A stretch of DNA of 64,000 nt from Liolophura sinensis (taxonomy: Eukaryota > Mollusca > Polyplacophora > Chitonida > Chitonidae): assembly GCF_032854445.1 (NCBI RefSeq), contig NC_088299.1, positions 5,371,001-5,435,000 on the forward strand. The letters run 5' to 3'. Made by a program: the position numbers and the translations under genes. Below are positions 26,913 to 37,550 of the stretch, in pieces. A model generated the notes under the pieces. It was given only the letters and a program-made list of their open reading frames with translations, made no database searches and had not been told where the DNA came from. Position 1 is the stretch's first letter, and every line of letters begins with the position of its first letter.

Positions 26913-27230
26913 TAAAATGTGTCTTTTAACGGCTTACTGATTTCTAAGCTGAAATTGTCTACAGTACCGGACACCCAAACCACCTAGGGCATCTAAGAAA
27001 TCAATCTAAAGATAATTCAATTTAGTTCAACCATTCGATCGATGTAAACAAATGGGCTTCATTCTCGATGACCAACATAGGATTGTTATATAGAGATGAC
27101 ATTTAATGACGCGCATCGATCGATGAAGGTAACGGAAAGTGAACTAAAGACTACCTTTACATTTATTAAGGCCAATGTGGTGGAAACTGAAGGTGAAATA
27201 ACAAACATTAGGGAGATTTTGCACCCCAAG

Positions 27231-27259
27231 CATTCATTCATTCATTCATTCATTCATTT
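27231..27259. repeat. (CATT)n microsatellite
   Basis: Seven units of CATT, just before the 28-bp minisatellite. Confidence 0.95.
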
Positions 27260-27367
27260 AACTTCCTGTTTCCTGCCATGTTTAACCATAGGTGGTGTTA
27301 AGCAAGGTGACTAAGACTCCGAAGTCATCGTTCAGTCATCACGTGGGTAAGGCATTATTTCAGTTCT

Positions 27368-27904
27368 GATTCTATGAGGCTAATCAGAGTACCACGACTC
27401 TATGCTACTAATCAGAGTACCACGATTCTGTGCTGCTAATCAGAGTACCACGATTCTATGCTGCTAATCAAAGTACCACGATTCTATGCTGCTAATCAGA
27501 GTACCACGATTCTAGGCTGCTAATCAGAGTACCACGATTTTATGCTGCTAATCAGAGTACCACGATTCTATGCTGCTAATCAGAGTACCAAGATTCTGTG
27601 CTGTTAATCAGAGTACCACGATTCTATGCTGTTAATCAGAGTACCACGATTCTATGCTGCTAATCAGAGTACAACGATTCTATGCTGTTAATCAGAGTAC
27701 CACGATTCTATGCTGCTAATCAGAGTACCACGATTCTATGCTGCTAATCAGAGTACCACGATTCTATGCTGTTAATCAGATTACCACGATTCTATGCTGC
27801 TAATCAGAGTACCACGATTCTATGCTGCTAATCAGAGTACCACGATTCTATGCTGCAAATCAGAGTACCACGATTCTATGCTGTTAATCAGAGTACCACG
27901 ATTT
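27368..27904. repeat. Minisatellite, 28-bp unit, 19 copies
   Basis: The unit is CTATGCTGCTAATCAGAG plus TACCACGATT (28 bp). I count 19 contiguous units, with single-base variants such as GTTAATC for GCTAATC. There are no spacers. Confidence 0.95.
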
Positions 27905-28134
27905 TAACGCCGCGTGTCTTCTCCATATAGTTGTAATATAGCTAGGATGGGACATAAAGCCATATCCATTCATTTATTGATTTTTCAGCGCTAGTTGATG
28001 TTTTAATTAACAATTTTAAAAGCCACTTTCCATCCCAATAGGTTATAACAGGCGGTGTAATGTATCGTGTTTTCAAAACCATTTGCCTTCCGCTCATATT
28101 GTCTGCCTTTGCATATGTCATATACGGAAAAGTT

Positions 28135-28265
28135 CGTTATTAACTTGCCAAATGCCAGAGGTTTACCTCTGGCACTCCGGTTTCCTCCACCTTTAAAACT
28201 GATGTACCATCATAACAGTAAAAGACAATCGTCGACTTGGCATTAAAAGGCAATCAGATAAATCA
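28135..28265 (+). mobile_element. SINE family 3 copy with a perfect short hairpin
   Basis: TTATTAACTTGCCAAATG, then TGCCAGAGGT-TT-ACCTCTGGCA (28152-28173 or so), a perfect 10-bp inverted repeat, then CACTCCGGTTTCCTCCACC and AAAACTGATG. Confidence 0.6.
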
Positions 28266-28572
28266 AATACATGCAACATGATCATAATCTATGTAATGTC
28301 ACGTTGTTGTCTTTTAACGTACCTTAGGCCTACTGATGTAGATGGACAATGAAGAGAAACTCCTGTCGACCTGTTGTAGAGAACAAATAAGATTATAGTC
28401 TGGGATGATTGGGAATTGTTACAAAGACTGACTAATTCCCCACTGACGTACTGTCCCTTACTACGCAGACAAAACATCACATAGGATAGACATTACATAT
28501 TGCTTTCGCTTTCTGGAAAATGTGTTTAATGGGTTACGTTAATGAGGAAAAGGAATGTATTTATCTACATGT

Positions 28573-28905
28573 ATGATGAGGGCTTTACGGCGCACTTAAC
28601 AATTTTTCAGTTACATTACGACGAGGAGTGTGCACATGACTAGGTAGTATCTTCTTGTGCCAATGCGAGTCCATGCCGCCAAAGTGCTGCCGTCACTGAA
28701 GCATTATGCCGAAGACACCAGACATGACACCAGGCAGAGTCACATTATACAGAAGCTGCATGGGCCAACCAATCCTGTTTCTTTGCTTTAACCTCTCAAT
28801 GCTGAGCGCCAAGCGATACAGCAACAAGTATGGTCTACCGTTGATAAAGTCTGGTATGGCCCGACCCGAGTTTTATCCCAGTTCTCCCGATCTCGAGGTG
28901 TAAGA
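28573..28905 (-). mobile_element. SINE family 2 copy, nearly complete
   Basis: On the + strand it starts with the 3' domain (GGGCTTTACGGCGCACTTAA, CAATTTTTCAG). It continues through CTGCCGTCACTGAAGCATTA and GAAGACACCAGACATGACAC, and ends near the box B remnant CGACCCGAGTTTTATCCC. Confidence 0.7.
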
Positions 28906-29024
28906 AAAAAGACTTCATCCACTTGTAGCTTTCAGATACTGACCAAACTTATGCTGATGACAAACCCAATGTTAGGAGGCATACCGACCGCAGGTAGTGG
29001 ATCCTTACTACAGCATGATACTTC

Positions 29025-29332
29025 AGTACATTTGTACCAGAATAAGATTTACAGCATAGAGCGTAAAACCAGACCAGTGGCGCCAGACGCTTGGCACTCA
29101 GCTCTGAGAGACTAGGGCAAGGAAAGATGACTGATTGGCCCAGGATCAGTACAATGTGACTGGGTGGGGTGTCTTGTCTGATGTCTTCGTCATGATACTT
29201 CGGTGGCGCTTTGGCGGCATGGGCTCGCCCTGCTGCAAAAAGACACATATATGTAGGCCTACACAAATCCAATGACTCCTTGCCGTCATATGACTGAAAA
29301 ATTGTAAGTACGACATAAAACTTCAAGCATAG
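29025..29332 (+). mobile_element. SINE family 2 copy with (ACAT)n tail
   Basis: In the opposite orientation to its neighbours. It carries GCCAGACGCTTGGCACTCAG, AATGTGACTGGGTGGGG, GTCTTCGTCATGATACTTC, then GACTGAAAAATTGTAAGTAC (the 3' domain). It ends in the ACATACAT simple repeat, which looks like the SINE tail. Confidence 0.65.
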
Positions 29333-29364
29333 ATACATACATACATACATACATACATACATAC
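29333..29364. repeat. (ACAT)n microsatellite, probable SINE tail
   Basis: Eight ATAC units, directly at the 3' end of the family 2 SINE at 29025-29332. Confidence 0.9.
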
Positions 29365-29620
29365 GACTATCCAACTACAAGGCTTCGTTTAGACGTAAGG
29401 CTATAAGGTTCGTGTCTGCTCTGGCCATGCTGGACGTGAAGTTCATGTGGGGCGAAACCGCGCTGTTGACTGAACGTTGCATATTATTGGGTAGGCTCAT
29501 GTTTATTCGTGTTTACGTAATATGTATCATTATGAAAAAAATATCACATTGATTGATAAGCGGGAACTCGTATTACTTGAACTGCATCGCCAAATGTGCC
29601 ACAATGTTTAGGTTCCTAAG

Positions 29621-29925
29621 AGTGAGTGAGTGCTTGGGGTTTAACGTCGTACTTAGTGCGGGTAATGTTGCAGGACAGATTTCCACCATTCTTTTATCTG
29701 GTGCTGCTTCACTGAGACGCCTTACTGAAGGTAAATAAGCCGCCCCAACCGAGCCATTATACTGATACGGGTCAACCAGTCGTTGCACTAGCCCCTTCAT
29801 GCTGAACCCAAGCGAGGAAGTTACAACTTCGTCTTTAAAGGTTTTAGATGTTACTCGACCCAGGATAAACCCTGGATCTACCGCTCCCGAAGAAGACGCT
29901 CTACCAACTCTGCTATCGGGGCCGA
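29621..29925 (-). mobile_element. SINE family 2, full-length copy with tRNA-like head
   Basis: Tail (AGTG)n, then CTTGGGGTTTAACGTCGTAC, and a body with GCTGCTTCACTGAGACGCC and CATTATACTGATACGGGTC. The tRNA-like head ends at 29925. In reverse complement, box A is TAGCAGAGTTGG (29904-29915) and box B is near CCAGGGTTTATCCT (29862-29875). It is a pseudo-tRNA promoter and not a tRNA gene. Confidence 0.8.
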
Positions 29926-30084
29926 TTGGAAGAAGAAACCCGCATGATTGACTTCCATTATACGTGCTTACTCTGTTTGTCAGGGCAATGGGTCATTTTT
30001 GGAAAAAAAAATTCTACGTTCACAGCCCAGGTCATACGCTGCATGCTGTTCTTTGCCGTAAGTCGTTTATTATATTGTATTCCT

Positions 30085-30440
30085 GCATAAACCAGGATTC
30101 TGCTGTTTATTGGCTGGTTTACTGTTAAAGCATCCCCGAGGCCTGTTCCCCTTTGCATTGTTTTAATGGTATTGTACATCAAACGTCATGACAACACAGC
30201 AATTTAGGTAATTCTCGAACAGCAACGTCTAATAAACTGTAATCAACATCATTGCATTTGTTTAGCCTAATTCTGCCTAAGCCATCGTCCTAGTGTAGTG
30301 CGTAATTTGCTACCATTTACGCATATTCATGAACAGTTTTAAAAACACCCTAATTACGGTACATGTTAATTGACGCCGTAAAGTGAGGCCGAATTTCACC
30401 TGTTGCGTGTAACTATTTGCCAATTATCACACTGTTGTCT
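30085..30440 (+). repeat. Dispersed repeat related to 55711-56012
   Basis: ATAAACCAGGATTCTGCTG, GACAACACAGCAATT, GAGGCCGAATTTCACCTGTT, GTGTAACTATTTGCCAATTA occur in the same order as in the duplicated unit. No coding potential or clear ends. Confidence 0.55.
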
Positions 30441-31057
30441 CAGCTCTGGTTTTACTCTCTATGCTCTTAGGCTTTTATTATACAACCCATAACTCATCGA
30501 GCTCCCAATACATTGACTTGTATTAGTGGAAGTTTAGTTTTGTATGTATTGTCATGAATCATTGTTCATCGCACTAAGTGTCCTAACAACGAACGTATTA
30601 AATCTAAGATATTTCATGAGGCACAACGTAGTGTACCTATATATTGAGGTCGATGTTAATAATTGATTGTCTATACATAAATCACCTGGGATATTCGATA
30701 TCAGTAAGAAATTAGTAAGCATTGTGACAGGATATACAATTAAGCTGGGTAACTCCAGCATACGGGGGAGGTGGATACAATTGCAATCAATATTGTTTGA
30801 CCAACGTGTATTTTGACAACAACAACTATGTACACATACATAAAGATAACATCCTAGATTTATCTATAAGCAGGCATTACGGACTGTGCTTTGTTGCAAG
30901 CACGCTAGCACACAAACCACCCATGCCACGAAGGCCCCTAGTAACACTTATTGCATACGCCATAACTGTACACACAAAACAATTCCAACAGACATCTGAA
31001 ACAATTATATAGACGAATGCCGATGAAGTTTGCTGGCAAACCTTCCCACGTAGGAAT

Positions 31058-31323
31058 TTCTTTATTTATTTATTTGATTGGTTGGTACGCCTTGCCCAAT
31101 AATATTTTACTGATGGGACGGCGACCAGCGTTATTGTGGAAGGAAACCGGGCAGAGCTCGAGGTAACCCTCCACCCTCGGCATTTTCCTGGTAGATCTCC
31201 CCACGTACAGCCGGAGAGGAAGGCAGCATCAGCTGGACTTGAACTCACAGCGATCTATTGGTGAGAGGCTCCTGGGTCATTGCGCAGCGCAGGTGTACTA
31301 ACCACTTCGGCCACGTAGCCCCC
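31058..31323 (-). mobile_element. SINE family 1, full-length copy next to an older fragment
   Basis: The tail TTTATTTATTTATTTGATTGG, 3' domain, core, GGACTTGAACTCACAGCG box B region and box A end are all present to about 31323. Immediately before the tail, 31030-31055 matches the family 1 core (TTGCTGGCAAACCTTCCCAC), so this copy seems to have inserted into, or next to, another SINE. Confidence 0.8.
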
Positions 31324-31672
31324 GGAGTATTGATTATATTCACATCTGTCGGTCTCCACATGGACATCAGTGGTGAAGAATAACGGTGGCCAATGTATGT
31401 TGCAGCCTGTAGAACAACTTTTTAAACTTAGCGTATGGTTACATGAAGGCAAGAATTTTCCTCAATACTATGTATGTAGCAAATTTGTCAACATATCCCA
31501 AAAATTATATCCCCAAGCATTTCTAGCAGTGTCATGCCATACCACCACTTACAGCTTGAACGTTTCTCGACAGCATACCAACCTGGAATTTTCTAGGGGC
31601 CACGTACTAAATGCTGGCAACCTTTGTTGTTAAATAAGAGTTTAGCAACGCTGTCGTTATTTGCTAGTAGTG

Positions 31673-32802
31673 AATCCAGGCCCCGGCAGACAAAAGCCAA
31701 GGCAGACAAAAAGCCAGGCGGACAAAAGCCCCGTCGTCTTAATTAACCGACAAATATATCCGACATCCTAAAAAACATGATGTTAAATACTTTTTTCCAT
31801 CTAAAAAATACGTAAATAAAATGTATCAGTGATCTTAATCCTAAATCGGAAGCATTCTATTTTAATTCTGTAAATTCAAATTCATACATTATTCCCCGGA
31901 AATCTGGAAAATTGAATGTTAACTTCATGCTTTTGAACATCTACACTTGAAAGACTGAAACAGGCATGTTTTGTTTCTTTTGTTTTCTGAGATTAAAACC
32001 ATCACTGCTACAAGTATTTGGAATCAACCATTTTCTTTATAGATGTTAGCCTATAGCATGTAAATTTCCGGGAAAGGAACAATATTTGTGTTTTTAGAAC
32101 AGCAAAAAATTCTAACACAAGCTGCAATACAGCAATTGTTTATCATACTTGTCAACTTCTTTACTTTTCAGATAAGCCTGGAACGTAGGCCGAGCATTCT
32201 GTATACCACTGAGAGATGTATAGCTCTTTCCCATGTCGTCAACAACGGTTTAATACATGGAGATTGAACGAGTCAGAAGGGTTATATAGATTGCAAACAT
32301 GTAATGACATCCAGATAATTTGAAATCCAGATAAGCCTGGAAAGTTGGTCGAGCATTCTGTATAGCACTGAGAGATATATAGCTCTTTCCCATATCGTCA
32401 AAAAACGATTAGAATACATGGAGATTGAATGAGTCAGAAGGGTTATATAGATTGCAAACATGTATTGACATCCAGATAATCTGAAATCCTGATAAGCCTG
32501 AAATGTAGGTCGAGCATTCTGTATACCGCTGAGAGATATATAGCTCTTTCCCATATCGTCAAAAAAAACCGTTAGAATACATGGAAACTGAACCAGTCAG
32601 AAGGGTTCTATAGATTGCAAACATGTATTGAAATCTGAAACGTCACTTCAGGGAGCACTTTTTTTTCAAACAACTTATGTCATTTACCATATACACTTAA
32701 TACTCATCGAGGGGTTTATGTCCGGTGAGTTTTTTTTTTTTTGTCCGCGGGGTGTTTTGTCCGAGGGATTTTTGTCCGCCAGAGCTTTTGTTCGTCCCCG
32801 GA
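31673..32802. mobile_element. Candidate non-autonomous DNA transposon (1.13 kb) with GGACAAAA subterminal repeats
   Basis: The left end (31676-31730) holds three copies of a GGC(A/G)GACAAAAGCC-type motif. The right end (32715-32802) holds the same motifs in inverse orientation (TTTTGTCCG). Outermost bases are CCAGGCCCCGG on the left and, in reverse complement, TCCGGGGACG on the right, so the ends are imperfect inverted repeats. The octamer TAGTAGTG lies immediately outside both ends (31665-31672 and 32803-32810) as a probable 8-bp target-site duplication. No transposase frame is present. The interior contains three tandem 159-bp units. An 8-bp duplication is compatible with hAT and some other superfamilies; I do not assign one. 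Confidence 0.65.
32172..32640 (+). repeat. Tandem repeat, 3 units of about 159 bp
   Basis: Units begin at 32172, 32331 and 32490 with GATAAGCCTG and run through AGCATTCTGTATA, TAGCTCTTTCCCAT and TGCAAACATGTA. The copies are similar, with point changes and short A-run indels. The block lies inside the candidate DNA transposon. Confidence 0.85.
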
Positions 32803-33477
32803 TAGTAGTGCATGCTGCATTGTACTTGTATGTTTAATTGTTACTAGCTTCACTATTAACATGATACGAATACATAAATGTGTTCAAAGTTAACTTGACT
32901 GAGTCAGTTATGTGAATATCTCTGTCCAGTAACCAGCCATCAGTGTGGGTAATGCTGGAATTTAGATTGGGCTAATCGGTCTCTGTTTGTTACTGCAATC
33001 TTTAGCCTGAGGATCAGTCCGTTGTTTTCAATGTGTCGCTTCACTGTAATGAGTGAGTCAAGGTGAAACTTTTTGCGTTTGAACACGACTGAAATGAAAA
33101 TCTCAAGAGGTAAAAGGCGTGTGTTTTTAGTTCAATGACATCAGTTATCAACACTTTCAATTTCTTTTTGTGACACTTTGAAATGGAAAGCATCGTGAAC
33201 TGTAAGATTACCACCGAGAAAACATCAGGTCATTTACGCCCGCCTCCTGCTTCAGGCAATCACGCGCATGTGCGTAGGAACTCGCTTATTAACTGTTTTG
33301 AAAGTTCCCAGACAGTAATTTAATTCTACGTTAAGAATTAGCTTCCTGTGAAAGATGTCTTGTACAGGATGACGTGCTGGTCTCTGTATTATATACGCCT
33401 ATGTGATGAGCAGCCGAGAAGCCACGTTATTTCTGTTGATTAATTTATGCCATTGTCCTTTAACGCAATACCAAAGA

Positions 33478-33595
33478 ATTGTTCACTTATAAAATGGACG
33501 TCAGATTTATGGCTGGAGGAAAAGGGGGTGACCGCGTGGAGAACCACCGACCTTCTGTAAGTTACTTACCATCTTTCCCAAATATGATGTACAAT
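33478..33595 (-). mobile_element. SINE family 3 copy, decayed
   Basis: TTCACTTATAAAATGGACGT, ATTTATGGCTGGAGGAAA and CCACCGACCTTCTGTAAGTT match the family in reverse orientation. Confidence 0.55.
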
Positions 33596-34454
33596 ATGAT
33601 GGCGAAAAACAAGTGCACTTCAACCAACGTTAGACTGCGCAAACGACTAAACAAGCGTCGTTGGCCACTTCTTGTCACCAAAGCCTCACAATCAGTGAGA
33701 GCGAGGAAATCTACACGAATTCCCTGTCCACGGCTGGTTACTTTTATTGAGTACTAATTTATTACAACTTATTATCGGGAATTTTCCCCTCCACTTATCC
33801 ACTGCTTTCTCTTCACGGAGAAACCATTGTAGAATACATTAAATTGCTTGAGAATGTATGACCGTCCTTGGGGTGCATTATACCCTGAAATAGGGACACA
33901 ATACCAACTGTGTTGATAGCCATGTTATTATATAAAGCTGTGACTGTTTTGTTTTGTCAAACAAACGAATGAAAAGAGATAAACTCCACAAGGGCGGTAT
34001 TGCTGTCAAATGGCGGAGAGAGCACGTTTGAAGATAAATCAGACGAACACATTTTAAACTACATAAGGAAATAAAAGTCAGTTAAAATGACCTTGAGATG
34101 ACACTATATACAAATCTTATACAACTATATTGCACAAGTATTTGGAATATCTAAATACAGTATATTACCAGCATCGAAACAACCCCGTTGGGTCACACAC
34201 AGACATGGAGGTCACAACATTTTGTCCGTCCCTTTTCTCTGGTGCCTCCTGACTTGCCTATTCATACCGCGGCGTAAAGTTCATGTTGGGAGAAGTCATG
34301 TTGGGAGAAGTCTGCCATAGAAGGAGATTTACATGTTACCCGATAGACTCGTGTCACGTGTCTCATTGCTTTCAAGAAAAACCTCGTTAGCTTGATTTTA
34401 CATTGTATATACGTGTACATGGACTGTCATGTAGAGTTGACAGATTGTTATGTT

Positions 34455-34690
34455 ACGTTTATTAAGTTATTTGACTGGAGCTTTGTCGTTGTGCAGAAGA
34501 ACTTTTCATTTCTACGCCACGGCAGTCAGTTCTTTGGGTGGAGAACAACGGAATACGCTTGATTAATCGCAGCCAAAGTCGCAGTCGAAGCAGCAAGAAC
34601 TGTATTCAAAACCGTGAAATCACAGGTCAACGACCTGATATATAGTTGAAGCGCGTCAGCGCTTTAACCATCAGAGCGATGCAGGGAAGA
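34455..34690 (-). mobile_element. Highly decayed SINE with tRNA-like head
   Basis: TTATTTGACTGGAGCTTTGTCG and CGGCAGTCAGTTCTTTGGGTGG resemble the family tail and 3' domain. Further on, the reverse complement of 34620-34690 reads like a tRNA head (CTCTGATGGTTAAAGCGCTG with a weak box B). The body between them is not recognisable. Confidence 0.4.
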
Positions 34691-36650
34691 CCCGATCTTA
34701 TCTACAGCTATAGTGTTTTGTTATTCAAAGAACAAAGGCTGTATTCAGACCAGCACGATTCCGTGCCATTTGGACAGGCGATGTGACATCAATGTTATTT
34801 GTTAACTCTCAGATGGACCCAGTGGTCATTAGATGAAGACAATTTGGCCAGGAACTGCAAGAGCTGTGGCTTCCTGGTTGGCTCTTGTGACGCAGGGATG
34901 AGCTGGACGACACGCTGTACACCAATTAATCACGGATCTTGTCACCTACAACCCTGGACATGATCCCATCTTTACCACGATTTCTCATTGATAGTTATTT
35001 GGTGTCCACAAAGAAGTCTAGGGATCGACAGTGTCTACCAAAAGGGAAACGGTAAGCCAAAGAACTGGTTTTGATTTGAATCTCCCACAGGCTCTAGACA
35101 CCGAGCAGCTTAGCTTTTCTTCTACCAAGGTCTAGTTCCCCGAGTTTGTATACGACTCGAGCAAGACATGAAAACTTTTATTTTATCAAAGCAACACAGT
35201 GTCCATTTTGTGAATGAAGAGGCCACAATGTCCACATTGTGGTTCGGTTGCTTGATTCTACTTTTGATAAATACTGATGTATTTATATGATTAACCAGAT
35301 CTGGAATAAATGCTGAACAGTGTTATACTAGTCTACATGTACTTGTATGAGCAAGACTGTGTTGCTAACTAGAAAAAACTTCATTCCTAACATTTTAGCC
35401 TCAGGCCTGGGGAAAACTTTGGAGAGAAAATATGATGGGCATAACTGGCTGTGATATGTGGCACAATTCGTCAGTAACATCCCAAACGTCGGACTGTTTA
35501 CTTCGAGCACTCCGTGTTCCACCATCCATTCAACTGACCAAAAAATTAAAAAAAATTGAATGTTTAAGTATTGCGTTACACAACAATCAAACCAATCAAT
35601 CAATCAAATTTACTCGCACAAAAGAGAGGTATTGAAAAAGGAGAGCACCCCTGTAAGATTCTTGCTGACCTTGATACGTTTTAAAATAGCTTTGTGTTTT
35701 ATACAATCATAAATTAACGCCTAAAGCTTGGGCACATGTTTTTAGTGAACCTCAAGGGCTTTGTCCAAGCAGTAATTACACGCTGGTGTTTAATCCAGAT
35801 TTTGAATGACGTATGTCTTCTTCTGTATGCCTGTAAGCCTTTACGTTTTTCACTGGGGATCTCATTGGCTTATCAGTGCGATAGCGTTGTTCTTTTGGTG
35901 TTGAAAACCTATTTTGGTACCATGTTGTTACACAAAGCCTACAGTACAAGATAACGGAACCCGGAAGTATATTTACCTTTTGTAAAACTTCGTCAGTAGA
36001 TCTTACTATGGAAGGTCGTACAGAATATTCTACGTTTCGCCTGAAAAAGTATGCACGATTAATTTGGGTGGATATTTTTTTTTGCTTCGTTAATCACTGA
36101 TTGAACAGATTCATACAAATGAATTCCAGAACCTTGAGGCATTTCCTTTCCAGAGAAGGTAACTCCTTAGGGTAGAAAAATACCAGGCAAAAATATTTTA
36201 TGACCTGCAAGGCATGTTCGTAACTAATCTACAAAGACAAGCAATTTGTATACAGGAGCTTTTAAAACAATGGGAACTGTGAAATCCCATAGTTGCCTGG
36301 GACACTTCCACACGGATATTATTCAGTTGCTTTTTCCGTTCATTTAGACGTTTTGGGTTTTTCATCGTCCTCATTAAGCTGCGTTTCTCATACCTTGGTG
36401 AATTGCGACTGGGGTTGATTTAACATAGAGACAACTGACAATTCCTCACAACCTTCAATATGAACCCGTGATCATTTTGTTATAAATTAATATACTTCAG
36501 TGTAAACATGGTAAACTTTTCCCCCAGATTTCCACGGGGAGGGCGATGGATGCTTGCGAAAATTCTAAGGAAAGTACAGAAACAAAATCTAAATTTCATG
36601 ACGCTTTAAGATTCTGAAATGCAGTTTGTAAACCTTGTTCATCAAGCAAT

Positions 36651-36694
36651 TTTCGACTACGGCGCAAAACACCAGTCAAATAAATAATTAAATT
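36651..36694 (+). mobile_element. SINE 3' end fragment
   Basis: Only ACTACGGCGCAAAACACCAG and an AAATAAATAATTAAAT tail remain. Confidence 0.5.
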
Positions 36695-36797
36695 ATTCAT
36701 GACAGGCTTTCAGGAAAGGACGGCATAAGTTTCCTCCGGTCTCTAACACGGTTCGTCCACCAAACTACAGGTATCTATCCGTAATTGCATGTTTCAG

Positions 36798-36818
36798 TAT
36801 ATATATATATATATATAG
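36798..36818. repeat. (TA)n microsatellite
   Basis: About ten TA units. Confidence 0.9.
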
Positions 36819-37133
36819 TAAAATATTTTAATTATTTATTTATTTGATTCGTGGTTAACATCTTATTGGAGAATTTTTGATAATAATTTTATGAGTGCAG
36901 TAAATTAAAATGCCGGCTGTAAAGCGCCTCCCAAACAGTGAACAAATTATTCGCCACGCACGTGACGTGGACTTAAAGACTTGTCTGCGTTATTATTAAA
37001 AAGCTAATGTTCAAAGGCCGTTATTCTGTACAAAAGGCATGCACAACGGGCGCCATGCAGCGCACATAAATTGTCACCAATACCACCAAGTAAGCTAAAA
37101 ATCAAGTGTCCACGGATATTGTGTAAAACCGTA

Positions 37134-37330
37134 CTCTCTAAAAACTACTGTGTACTAGTGGTACACACTGTTCTGGTAAAATGCACATCCACATAATTTT
37201 GTGTACCGGCTGTACACAAATTGTGTAATTCATGTAATGCATCCATGTACACTGACGTGTGTATGTGTGTGTGTACTGCAGATACATATGTCATTGTGGA
37301 TGTGCCAATGTGTACACTATCGTTTTAGAG
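37134..37330. mobile_element. Candidate MITE, about 197 bp, TA-flanked
   Basis: The ends are inverted: CTCTCTAAAA on the left and TTTTAGAG on the right, each flanked by TA (37132-37133 and 37331-37332). Inner segments are also inverted: GCACATCCACATAA near 37180 against TTGTGGATGTGCC near 37296, and GTGTAC-type palindromes. A TA duplication would fit a Tc1/mariner-type MITE. There is no coding potential. Confidence 0.5.
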
Positions 37331-37392
37331 TAGTCAGTTAGAAAGAAAGAGATTAAATCCACGGCATGAACTGACTAACGGAATACAAACAA

Positions 37393-37550
37393 GTGTTCAC
37401 GAGATTTTTGTTATATCGTGCGCACGACATAATAATGATATCTAATGCACGAGATAATTGCTAATATAATATAAGACAATACTATCGTGCGCATGTCTCA
37501 ACAAAGGTCTCTCATTGACCATTTCTGTTGGTCAATTACCTCGTGAACAC
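37393..37550. mobile_element. Candidate MITE, 158 bp, GTGTTCACGAG ends
   Basis: A perfect 11-bp inverted pair, GTGTTCACGAG at 37393-37403 and CTCGTGAACAC at 37540-37550, bounds an AT-rich interior. The interior carries further ATCGTGCGCA-type motifs facing each other. No clear target duplication is visible. It lies only 60 bases from the preceding candidate MITE. Confidence 0.5.

Larger units (their letters stand above)
32811..36650. other. Intergenic, two decayed SINEs only
   Basis: No exon or conserved domain seen. A short direct repeat (TTCATGTTGGGAGAAGT type) occurs near 34280-34310. Confidence 0.4.

Noticed and set aside
27368-27904. CRISPR-like repeat array of 28 bp
   Set aside because: The units are contiguous, with no spacers, in a eukaryotic context. 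It is a minisatellite.
29862-29925. Possible tRNA gene on the - strand
   Set aside because: Box A and box B are present, but arms pair poorly and the sequence continues directly into a family 2 SINE body. It is a SINE head.
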